A DNA stretch of 64,000 bases from positions 45,839 to 109,838 of the forward strand of contig MU859133.1 of the NCBI GenBank assembly GCA_033297205.1, written 5' to 3'. The notes under the pieces are model-generated. The model was given only the letters and a program-made list of their open reading frames with translations. It was not told the origin of the DNA and ran no database searches. The translations under genes were made by a program, and so were the position numbers. The DNA comes from Pseudoneurospora amorphoporcata (Eukaryota > Ascomycota > Sordariomycetes > Sordariales > Sordariaceae). Shown here piece by piece: positions 43,554 through 53,507 of this stretch (position 1 is its first letter; the number at the start of each line of letters is the position of its first letter).

Positions 43554-44237
43554 ATGGCAAGATCGTTGGCCGGCCTCCGCGCTTCACGCGAAGAGAAGGC
43601 CAGACTCAAGTCCCGGGGCATCAACCGCAACAGGCAGCTCGCGACCCGTGCAAAGCGCCTAGGCTTGAAATGTGCCAGCCCATCGCGCATGGAAGCCCCA
43701 TCTCTTCCCACCACACGTTCCTCTTCCAGGGCATCGAAGTCCAAGAGCGCTTCCTCCAAGACTGGCCCAACCAAAATCGCCGAACCGATGGGCAGGGCAA
43801 AGGCGACAAGCAAGGACAAGGCTCTCTACAGCAAGGCTAAGCCCAAGACCATGACTGAGAGCAGCAAAGCCGCAGACATCCCGGTAGTGAACTACACTAC
43901 CCCCCACGTTATGGCCGTCGGCAAGGCCAAGTTTGACGCTGTCACGAAGACCAAGGTCAAGACTGGAGGCACCGGCAAGGCCAACAGGGGCAAGGTTGCA
44001 AAGGCACGACTCGAAGTTGCCAAGGAACAACTTGAACTCGAAGAGGACTGGCTTGATCTCGAAGAGGGACGACTTGAACTCGAAGAGGAACAATTTGGAC
44101 TTGAAGAGAACCGCCTTGAACTCGAAAAAGACCGCCTTGAACTCGAAGAGGAACGACTCGAAATCGCAAGGGAACGGGTCAAACTCGCAAAGGAACGAGT
44201 CAAAGTCGCAAAGGAACGTATCCGACTCGCAAAATGA
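43554..44237 (+). CDS. Cluster paralogue 2: heptad-repeat coiled-coil protein
   Basis: A single-exon coding region of 227 residues. The leader MARSLAGLRASREEKARLKS then GINRNRQLATRAKR aligns with paralogue 1. Residues 45-150 are Lys/Ser/Ala-rich and disordered. The last 75 residues are about 11 tandem 7-residue units of the type LELEEDR, changing to VKLAKER at the end; they would form a long charged helix or coiled coil. The DNA shows the same 21-nt periodicity (44010-44236). Another frame across the repeat is also open, as expected of a tandem array. A 3' UTR intron follows at 44277-44346 (GTAAGT, CACTAACC, TTTAG). No known family. Confidence 0.68.
   Translation: MARSLAGLRASREEKARLKSRGINRNRQLATRAKRLGLKCASPSRMEAPSLPTTRSSSRASKSKSASSKTGPTKIAEPMGRAKATSKDKALYSKAKPKTMTESSKAADIPVVNYTTPHVMAVGKAKFDAVTKTKVKTGGTGKANRGKVAKARLEVAKEQLELEEDWLDLEEGRLELEEEQFGLEENRLELEKDRLELEEERLEIARERVKLAKERVKVAKERIRLAK
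44010..44236 (+). repeat. 21-bp coding tandem repeat
   Basis: About eleven imperfect copies of a 21-bp unit such as CTTGAACTCGAAGAGGAACG. Unit length is a multiple of three, so copy-number change would add or remove whole heptads without breaking the frame. Confidence 0.88.
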
Positions 44238-44895
44238 CGGTCATGTTTTGAGCAAGGGAAGAAGGCAAAGACCTAAGTAAGTTCACGATGGACCACTTGT
44301 CTTTCTCTCAAGATACAGCCACTAACCGTGGATTTACTTGCTTTAGGAGACCGCGACTATGATACCAGCAAAAGAATTTCGCGACATCAAGAGCCTGCCC
44401 GGTCGGCGATCATTGAAGCAAGGCTTTTTGAACGAAGGATTTGCACATAGAGAAGTGCTCAAGTAAGACGAGAACCTACTAGAGGACGCAGCTATTGGTA
44501 GATTGAGGAGGTACATTGGGGATCGTTGGGAGATATGCCACTCCTCGCAAGAAACCAGACAAAGAATGGAGAATCGGCCTAGTTCTAGAGTTGTGATAGG
44601 ACGTCTATCTTTGTACCGTCAACCTTTGAGCCGTACTGCCTTTGTTTCTTCTACCTTTGAGCTATCCGCTTTTGATCTGTCAACCTTTCACTTGTCCGCC
44701 AACCTTTGTCGCCCGTCTTTGTGTCGTCCGCCTTCGAGTCGTCTTCGAGTCGCATTTCGGGGCTTGACCAAATTCCAAGGCATATATAAACTCTTTTGAC
44801 GGTGAACACATGCAGATAACTTCTACCATCCAAGTCTCGCCAAGTCATCAATATTGCAAATTGTCTCGCTCTTCACCTGCTAGCTTACAACCACA
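44238..44895. other. Spacer between paralogues 2 and 3
   Basis: Contains the 3' UTR intron of paralogue 2, a short frame starting MIPAKEFRDIKSLPGRRSLK (44359), which is unsupported, and the minisatellite described next. Confidence 0.4.
44609..44755. repeat. Degenerate ~15-bp minisatellite
   Basis: About ten loosely conserved units of the type TTTGNNCCGTCNACC, e.g. TTTGTACCGTCAACC and TTTGTGTCGTCCGCC, lie between paralogues 2 and 3. They are non-coding as far as can be seen. Confidence 0.6.
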
Positions 44896-45864
44896 ATACC
44901 CAAGAGAACCCTCGCTTCAGCCCGCGGGGCGCACTCAAAAGCCCAGGGGGGTAATCCCAACAAGCGTCTCGCAGGGATGAATATTCGTACTCAGCCGCGA
45001 GTGATGACCGCGCAGAACGAACCTTCAGACACTGGAGAGGAGCTTGAGAAGGACCCTGAAGAGGACCCCTCTGAAGACCCCTCTGAAGGCGATTTCCCAG
45101 AGGATTCCGAAGAAGAAGAACCAGCACCCAAGAAGCGCAAGACGGCAAAGCCGGCGGGCGGGAAGAGGAAGCGGGCATCAGATGACGACAATGAGGACGA
45201 AGACGATGAGGATGACAAAGAGAGCGAGTCCGATAAAAGGCCCAAGAAGAAAGCGAAACCCGCCACCGCCGCCAAAAAAAGGCTAGAAGGGGTAGGCCTC
45301 CGAAGAAGAAGAAGCAAAAGGAGTCAAACAAGGCCAAAGAGTCCGAAGAAGAGCCCGAAGAAGAATCCGAAAAGGGGCCCCAGGAAGAGGAAAATGTTCC
45401 ACTCCGTCCATTGTGGGCAGTCCGGGACATTATATCGCAGCGAGTTACTGAAGACGGCAGCCTCCAATATTTTGTTGACTGGGAAAGTGACGAGGAGACT
45501 GGCGAGAAATGGGACCCATCGTGGGTAAGTACCTCATCCTGACTTGCACCCTTTTCCTACCTACTAACTTTACTAATTACTATCATGCTGTGTACAGGAG
45601 CTGACCGAAAATGTTGTGGAATCACCCGAGAAACTGGCCGAATGGAGAGAGAGAAGGGCCCAGAGGGCCAGAAGTGAGGAAGAAGTCAGGGCCGAGGCCG
45701 TAGACCCTGAGCAGATTCGGGTGGAGGATGTGCCTGAGGAGGAGCTGCCCTCTGTAGAAGAGAGAAGAGAATTTCTCTATGGTAGGAGGCGGGCGGGACC
45801 GAAGCCGAAGACTGAGTCGATGTATAAGAAGAGGAAGCTTGTCGCTATGACTGCTCCGAAGTAA
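44896..45864 (+). pseudogene. Cluster paralogue 3: AT-hook/chromodomain protein, frameshifted
   Basis: Exons 44896 (or ATG 44977)-45524 and 45598-45864, with a GTAAGT...ACAG intron. From 44896 the frame reads RTLASARGAHSKAQGGNPNK then RLAG, matching the leader of paralogues 1 and 2. At the expected start codon is ATA (44896-44898), so translation may begin at ATG 44977 instead. An acidic region with NLS-like KKRKTAK and GGKRKRA follows. At a run of seven As (45274-45280) the frame must shift by one base. After it the -1 frame codes ARRGRPPKKKKQ (an AT-hook), an acidic stretch, and a chromodomain, RDIISQRVTEDGSLQYFVDW...TGEKWDPSW joined to ELTENV in exon 2. A chromatin role is inferred from these domains. 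One missing A (a mutation or base-calling error) explains the break. Confidence 0.65.
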
Positions 45865-46850
45865 GGAGTTTGTCCACGATGAGCGGACCCCTTTCTCTAC
45901 GCTATCTACCTAAGATTCGCACCGCTGAGCATGTCTAGGTGGCTAAGGTTATAAGCTTCAAGTGGTTGTGACACAACAAAGCTTGCCTTTGTCTGACGTT
46001 AAGTCACCCGACCGGCAATTTCTTTGTTTGCCTAGGTGGTGGAGGCGGAATGTTTGGACTGGGAATGATACGTGAGCATGGAGGATGTATCAGCAAGCAA
46101 TGTAATACTAGAGAGAATCAGCCATACTTGCATGTTATGATGATGAACGGCGAAATATTACCACTTTTGTTTTTGCAGCAACATGTCATACGAACCCTAC
46201 CTCCATCCAAGCCATGTTGAGTTACACTTGGAGAGAGTTTACGTATGCAGAAGCTGGAGTCAAACTTGTTCGGCACTTGACTGGCGTTGTTGGAGACAAA
46301 ATACCGTAGTGGGAAAATCTGTTTCCAGACATTGATTGTGGCTGTTGGACAATAATCACAACCAATGTCTAAAAACCAACGCATCTTTCTTATAGACGCT
46401 GTGAGAAAACCTAGTAGGAATTTACTAAAACGGAATAAACTTTACAAAGTCCGGCTTGGAAGGATTTGTACATGTGATTCAGGGTAACAACATAGCATGG
46501 ACACTTGGGAAAAGGCTAGACTTACCTTACCTTTATACAGCGCTCCTATTGCGTGAGAACCAAGGACTTCTCCATAGGTAGAGGTACTTAAATTGCACTC
46601 CATCACCTAAGCTAGCCAAACTAGGTTCCATTCTCTCCCAACACCACCACACCTCCCGCAATTCCAATGTTTTTTTTATTTTCTTTTCGTCGACAAAAAG
46701 TCGTCCACTCCTACCTACTATCAAACACTTAGCTCTATCAGAGTATGTCTCCCATTAACCACTTTATATAACACCTACCACATACTTACCAGGTGCCCTA
46801 CCTCTACCTACCTTATACCTTGCTCAGTATCTTCCTATATACCAATCAAG
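45865..46850. other. Intergenic region
   Basis: No supported gene. AT-richer than the surroundings; the last 150 bp hold C/T-rich promoter-like sequence. Confidence 0.4.
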
Positions 46851-47356
46851 ATGCCTGGCCTGTTTACCGCCCTCTCCCCCGCCCAACTGGCCGCTCTCAC
46901 GAACAGTAAGTCGCCCGAGGAAACCCGCCCTGCCGACGAGGACCAGGGCCAGCGCCGCGTAGAGGCGGCTCTTCAGAACAGTAAGGTGCAACCACCCCCG
47001 GGAATAACAAGAAGTAGTCCAAATCTAACAAGTCGAAAGTCGGCTGCCTTTTTGGTGGACAGGTCAGATCCAGCTTGTCCACCCTTGCTGCTGACCTCGA
47101 GGCATCCCACACCGAGCGCCGCGCTGAGGCGGCTGCTGAGCAAGTAAGGAGAAGTCACCAGGAATAAGAACAACAAGTCCACAAAGCTAACAAGTCGAAC
47201 GACGACACGGCTGTGGCCGGAGAGGCCAAGGGTACCTCTGACAACGAGCCCAAGCGTGTCTTGGACAACATCGCCGAGACAATGCACCATCGGGCGAGCA
47301 AGGAAGAATGGGTGCATGGCTTGTCTGGGAAGCAGGATCTCTCCAAGGTAAGTAAA
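46851..47356 (+). CDS. Possible short multi-exon gene with internal duplication
   Basis: Begins MPGLFTALSPAQLAALTNSK after a promoter-like stretch. Protein-like pieces in different frames follow: EETRPADEDQGQRRVEAALQ, then LAADLEASHTERRAEAAAEQ, then GEAKGTSDNEPKRVLDNIAE and ASKEEWVHGLSGKQDLSK, ending at a GTAAGT donor at 47350. The pieces look like diverged repeats of one unit. GTAAGG/GTAAGT donors and TCTAACAAG/GCTAACAAG branch-like sites occur between them, but no exon chain I tried keeps one frame throughout. It may be a real small gene with introns or a decayed duplicate. The function is unknown. Confidence 0.35.
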
Positions 47357-47809
47357 CGCGAATGCAACAACGACACTCGCTTTTGAGCTTGATTTTCTAA
47401 GACATGCGATGCCCTGTGACAACATGAGTAGTACTTCAAGAAATAAAGGAAATGGCTAGATCGTCGATGGGATCATTGACAGGTACACGTTCGAACTATA
47501 GGTTGCTTGATAAAGGTATAATATTTCGTAAACGAAGTGAACTGCTAAGTCTTTTATCCAATACGCCCCCAAAAAAAAAGAAAAAAAAAAGAAAAGGAGA
47601 CCTCCATCGCCACCGACGTCAAGTATCCGTTCCAACCTCATTTGTATTTGTGACATAAAATCGTGTAACATAGCTCATGGAATCCCAAAATCATTATCAT
47701 GAAGAAGGGAGCGTATAAAGTAGGGTATCCAAAACCATTTGAAGAGAGAACATATCCAATTCTAGTCGTAACACACAACGCATCCAGCCACTAGCTGATC
47801 GTTCCTCGT
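47357..47809. other. Intergenic region
   Basis: Contains an A-rich tract (47570-47595). No supported gene. Confidence 0.4.
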
Positions 47810-49998
47810 TTAAGTCAACGTAGCCAGCATGGCCTTCATCAACCTCGGTGGAGGGCCTGCAAGGCAAGAGAAGTCAGCACATGTGTCTCCAGACACTTCA
47901 CAACCCAAGAAATCACACATGACAAACGCACCGCAAAGAAGTGACGCTTTATCGGCGATTCCTCGGCACACTGATTGACAGCCTACCTCTCTTGTCCTTC
48001 TCAAGCCTCACACCCTTGCTGGGCTCCTCGATCCGTTCCACTTCTTCCTCAAGCAGGACCAACTCGCCGGTGGATAGGCGCTCGGCCCTGACGATATCGC
48101 CCCTGCTGCCATGTCGTTCCCTGCGGGCCAGCTGTCTCTCGAGACGGTCGATCTCGGACCGAATAGTCTCTGATTCGTACGAACGGCGGCGACTTTTGCT
48201 TCGAGTGTGACGGCTTTTGCTACGACTGTGACGGCTACGGCTTTGATGGCGACTGCGGCTTCGGCTCATGCTGTGGCTCTTATCGAGAACCATCAGCTCT
48301 CCGCCTCCGGACATTTCTCCTGGGTGAGCTACGTGGACCACTTTGGGCGTGTGTACATGTCCTCGTGGTGTGACGGTTGCGGTAGAGCAAGTAGAGCATG
48401 AGGTACCCGTCGTGTAGGTCGAGTCGGTCCAAGAGGAGGCACTATCCCAAGAGCTGTAGGAGGAAGCCCGGGAAGGAGAGACGTCGCGGACCTGGACAGT
48501 CTTTGCGAAGTCGACTTCTCGAGTCTGTACTGGCACAGCCGTGTTTACCATCACTGGTTGGGTATATGTGGCTTGAACAGGCGAGTGGGTGTGTACGGTG
48601 GTAGTATGGACGTGAGGGTGAGGATGTGTAGTGGTTTGAGTGTAGTGTGTCGTGTGATGTGGCGGCCCTGGGATAGTTGTGTCGGTATATTCGATGATCT
48701 CCGTGCGGCGTTCTTCGCGCTCCTCAATGATATCGCCGGCACTAGAGCGAGATGCTTGGATCTCAAGCTCAGCTGGATCTGCGTTAGTGCGAAGTCGGTA
48801 CCGACTGGACACTCGACACTCACCCTTCTTGTACTCGTCGCTCATCTTGAGCAGATGATCGATATGCTCCTGACCGAGAGCCTTCTGGATAATGGTAGTA
48901 GTGCCCTAGGATGAAATGTTAGCGAGAAGCTGTGCCGGCTAGAAAACAGGATGATGAACCCACCTCCTCAACAAACGGATAGCCGCTCTCAATGAGAGCC
49001 CGCCTGGAGAGTAGGCGAGATGGGATTCTTGTCTTCCCCTTCTTAGGATACTCGCTCTTGCTTGTGATGGTGGTGCCGCCGCTGCTACTTGAGGAGCTGC
49101 TACTTGAGGAGCTGCTACTGCTTGATGCTACAGATCTGCTTCGGCGACTGCTTCGATGGCTGCGACTGGTAGCACGGGAAGCACGCGAGTCCCTGCTCCG
49201 GTCTCTCCGGCTGCGCCTTGTGTGGATAACCTCTTTCTCGATCTCGCGCTCGCGGACCTTTTCTCCCCCTTGGAACGCATGGAACTCCTCGTCACCATAT
49301 CGATGAGGATCCGAAACCTGAATGTCGCGGAAGTAATCGTGCTCGGCATACACTCTTGGAGGAGGCAAGGCCTTGTGCCTGGGCAGAGGGATAGGTACGT
49401 TGGCAGGAATGCGGTAGTCGGACCTCCTAGGCGGTGGGCCATACTCTTCGCGGTCGTAGAAGCCCTTTGGCTTTCGGTCATAGGTATCGACACTGGAAGT
49501 TCGCCTCATCATCCTAGCAGTAGGGCGTCTAGGAGATGGGCTGCGGAATGTTTCCCTTTGGGGAGATGGCCTTCGGCGAGTGAAGGAGCTTTCGGATGGA
49601 GAGGGTCGTCGGCGAACAGTAGAGGGAGGGCGGGGAGTCTCCATATCGTCGTACATAACGCGGCGCCGTTCGCGAACAAGGAGTTCGTCATCTTCTTCCT
49701 CGTCGACGTGTGGGTGACGGCCTCGGTGGTTGTGCATGTAGCGTTCATCGACGGAGTGCTCCCTTGGTGGAGGTACACGACGGCTCTGGCGGAAGTAATC
49801 ATCATCGTCGTCTGGGTTGCGAGTCCGGATGGGAAGGGCGTCGAATCGAGACTCGCGATCAGGGCCGCGGCCAACGTGACGCTCAAGGGTCATATTCTGT
49901 TCCCGTTCATCAAAGAAGCGACCTCTGTCCCATCGTGCTGAGCGATCGGGACCTGGAGCGGTCCGACCCAGGTCGGGGTACGAGGCTCGACCAGCCAT
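47810..49998 (-). CDS. DUF8035-like RS-rich protein
   Basis: Four exons: 49998-48964, 48905-48824, 48778-47987, 47856-47810 (651 residues). Introns are 58, 45 and 130 nt, with branch sites such as CACTAACG. The 45-nt intron is a multiple of three without stops. The N-terminal half is rich in Arg/Ser/Pro/Asp (RRRPSPSESSFTRRRPSPQR) with a run of about 15 serines. The conserved core spans exons 1-2: KTRIPSRLLSRRALIESGYP, FVEEGTTTIIQKALGQEH, IDHLLKMSDEYKK, the pattern of the fungal DUF8035 domain. Next comes a Thr/His/Pro-rich region, then a second SR-rich block, an ordered ERLSTGELVLLEEEVERIEE, and a final PPPRLMKAMLATLT in the small last exon. Molecular role unknown; RS content hints at a nuclear, phosphorylated protein. 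Confidence 0.8.
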
Positions 49999-52900
49999 GG
50001 CAGGGGTTGCGATACGTTGATGCTTGTAGGCGATCGGATGCTCTTCGTTCCCTGTAGTACAACTACCTCTACACTAAAGTAGAGCGTGGCGCAGACGGCG
50101 GATGGGATAATAGTCGAGAAGGCGAAAAAGACGGATAGAGCAGATGGGTGGATATATGGACGGAAATCGGTCAGCGTTGAATGGCAATTTCGGGTGTTCC
50201 TGGGGGATCAGGGCTGGTTTTGGTAGAATTGGGTGACAACCAGCGGCTAGCTCAGACTCGGAAGAGAAGGGACGAAAGTTCAAGTTTGGACGAACGATGT
50301 CCAAGATGTTGGTCCTATGACGACAGTTGCATCAAGGTGGGTGTCAAGCTAGTGTAGCGGTGGAGATAGCGTAGGCAGTTAGGGTCTTGCTTTGGAGCTC
50401 TGTGAATGGTCACTTTCTCACTTTCAAGAAAGGCCCCGCTCGGCACTCGTCCACTTGCAAGGACGCTGTGCCGCTGTCTCAAAATGTTGAAGAAGGTAGG
50501 TTGACTAAGAAAGATCAGACAAAATGATGGGTTTCATCATGTAGCGGATGAGAAGTCTCGAGTTGTTATAATTATGTTGAAGAGAAGGTGCACACCACAG
50601 GGTTCCAAGAACACGATGGAATCTTCGTAGGTACAACAGTCACAGCTTCCACACTGAGCGCCAAGAACCAGCGGCAAACAGTTCACGAGACGACTTCAGT
50701 CAAGGAACCCGAAAATGGTCCTCTCTAGCGCTGAGAATGGAGCAGCTCATGGGAGGGGGGAACACAAGGTCGACCGCCAGGCTATTCCGATGTGGAGGAA
50801 GGAAGGAAGGAAGGATGTATTTTTCGACTACGTTCTACCATTACATGATAATGAGTCGTGCCCGCGACGACGGCAGGGCATAGGTACAAAAGGGAAAACC
50901 AGGTAAAAAGTCCATGGGTCAGGCTCTAGCTTGGCCGGGTCCGATGTGGAGGGTTTACAAGCGGCGGCCATCAGGCTTTCAGGGTCCTTGACAGGCACTG
51001 GGCAGAGCCTTACGAAGCAGCCATCCGCGTGTTCGGCTGTCACGGACACAAACTCTTTGCTTCTTGGTGAGTCGGGAGGGTATCAATAGAAACACAATGC
51101 AGCTTGTCCGGATTGTTGCATTGCTCAGCATCAACCTTATTTGCTTTCCTTGTTATGAATCACAGCCGAGGTGGACTTTGAGTGTCACCGATGTGGCCGA
51201 TAGTTAGTGTTAGTTATCAGGAATCCAGGCCTGCTTTTCCCTAACAAACAGTAGCACTTGTACCGCATCCCGACGGCAGACAGGGAGCATCCATGCCGCT
51301 GGTCTACAAGGACAGCCTCCTGCTCCTATCACTCATCAAGAACCTCCGGAGCGATCCAGGCACAGCATACCTATATCCTCTTACGCTGTCTGCTTGTGAA
51401 TGATGGGGATTCTGGGGTCGCAGAGAATGTCTCACTCGGAATCGGGCATATCCGACCCTGGAGCAGCAGCTCGGCGCTCGGCTAACAAAGAGAAAGCCTG
51501 CAAGCCGAAGGCATCTCGACGCGATCTTGGCAGACTCTCTCCCCATTCTCCAATCGGACTAATTATACCGACCTTTCTCTCAAGCTCACCGTCGGTCACC
51601 AAGAGGTTCGTGTTTTCTCTTCTCCTTCCTGCCTGTTGGTGCCGGTGAGAAAATTAGTTCACCAAAATACATATAGCTAGGGCTTCAAGCTACACTAGGT
51701 ACGATATGTACAATGACGTCGTTGTCGTCTTTCGGTTTTCAGCCCAATAAATGTCCACCGCCTTCAACTGCCAAAGGGATTTGGCATCACCAGAATCGCG
51801 AGCCATGCCATTGTCCAACCACAACCGCAAGACAAAGAACAAATTTGTGCTTGAGAAATCCAGGTAGGGTAGGACCCTGAATCTCGAATTTTGGCTTCGT
51901 TTTTGTGGCCTGGAAGCACAAAGGGTCCGCCTGAGTGCCTGGCGCCGTACAGATCGGTATCTTTAATCTCGGTGTTGTTCAACCTAACCACTGTGAAACG
52001 AGGGGTTTGTGCTCTGATGTTGGCAAAACGATCGAGTACAGCGTACACTAGGTACGACACTGCATGTTATCCCATTGGCGACGCTGACAGTTTTTATCAT
52101 TCAACTCCAGGCTGACCCACCACGCGGTTGTGTCCCGGCCCTACTGCACCGGCGCGGCGAGTGTGGAGCTTGGCGGACCCTCCCGCCGCCACAGTAGCGG
52201 ACACTTCGGGCAACTGCCGGAGGGCCGGGGTGTCCGGTGCTAGCCCGATGCTCCCCCGGTAGAGAGGGAGGCTCTTGGTATGGTATGACTGCTAGTGTTC
52301 CCTCTCGAGAGTACACTATTCACACGCATGAGAAACGTTGTTCGCTGAAACACTACGTTCAGACGTCCACCATGTCGTGCGTGTGAGAGTGTAAAGTGTG
52401 ACCATACCATAGGCGTTCGCATTCAAGACACTAGGTGGTAACATAGCACCACCTACCTCTACATAGGTGTGTATTCACAATTCGAGCCATCGACCCTCTC
52501 GAGCTAAGGCAATGGATGACGACGAGTTTCTTCTGTCCTTGAATTTACGTCTCCAAGGTATCGTTCGACTCCACTACCTTTCCTGACAGTTCCTGTGAGT
52601 CACTAAGGAGACCAGGGAGGCACGGATGCGGATATCAACGGTCTTTTTAGCCGCACGCACCCACTGCCGGTGACTGGGTACATACGGCAAGGCCGTTAAG
52701 CGAACAGCGTGAGAGAGGGAACATCATCCTAGCCTCGAATCACCTAGACCAGGGGTTCGTACCAGAGCGCCGGGTCTCTTGGTGGAGTAAGCCGCGTGTT
52801 GCTCACTTGCCTCTCACTTCTCTTTGGCGTTGAGTAGGGCGGCCTTGTGGGCGGCCCTACCCGTAGTGTCCGCCAGTGTCACTGCCGTGGTGTTGCAATC

Positions 52901-53507
52901 CGAGCCCGTCCGTCTGCCGGGTGCCGAACCAGTCTCTCGGGACTGGTCTAACAACATCCTTTCCGTATCTAAGGGCATCCTCGTGGTTAGATCTGACTCC
53001 TTTTGGGTGGCTTTAGATACTCCAACCGAGAGCGGAGCAGCTTCCAGCTTCATGATGACTCCCATAGCTGCTCGGTATCACTGAGTCGGCGTTGCTGACT
53101 CTAATGGTGGCCTACTTCCCCAGATCCAGCTGAACGAGCCACATTGATGCCCATTGATCATCACAGCTTGAAAGAACAGAATTGAAGGACAAACGGTTGA
53201 CGTTATTTTTGTCTCCCGTGTATTTTGTCTATCTCATGCTCATACTTCATCAAGCATTTCCTGATTGGAACACAGTCGGCAGTATTGGCCTGCTCGGTCA
53301 TCCCCATGTAACCCAACCAACCCCCTTTTGCTCCCCAAACAGGGAGATTATAGTACTCAAAGAACTCCCGTGGATGTGTGAAAAATGACGCCAGAAAAGA
53401 AAAAAGAAAATCGTCATGATGCCAGCATCTTCTCCTCGTAAAAATCCTGGTATATTCCCCGTCATGCTAAAAGAACAACTTCCATCGTCGAACGCTCGGC
53501 CTTCCGC
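49999..53507. other. Gene-poor region
   Basis: About 3.5 kb without a supported gene. Left part: promoter of the DUF8035-like gene. Frames of up to 86 residues (e.g. near 52824-53084) have no family features. A small fold-back element lies at 52279-52411. GC-rich sequence at 52110-52260 has many short complementary stretches but no recognised RNA. The right end is the 3' flank of homocitrate synthase. Confidence 0.45.
52279..52411. repeat. Imperfect fold-back element (133 bp)
   Basis: TATGGTATG at the left end recurs inverted at the right end (ACCATACCATA). Inside them TACACTATTCACACGCA pairs with the inverse of TGCGTGTGAGAGTGTA. The arms have different spacer lengths, so the fold is imperfect. 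It may be a small MITE remnant. Confidence 0.4.

Noticed and set aside
44885..45430. Minus-strand frame of 181 codons
   Set aside because: Antisense shadow of the acidic AT-hook/chromodomain gene; Ser/Leu-rich only because the sense strand is Glu/Lys-rich.
49156..49941. Plus-strand frame of 261 codons
   Set aside because: Antisense to the strongly supported DUF8035-like gene; produced by its Arg/Ser codon bias.
52110..52260. GC-rich stretch with short complementary blocks, considered as an rRNA or structured RNA
   Set aside because: No match to 5S or rDNA sequence features that I recognise, and the complementarity is short and scattered.
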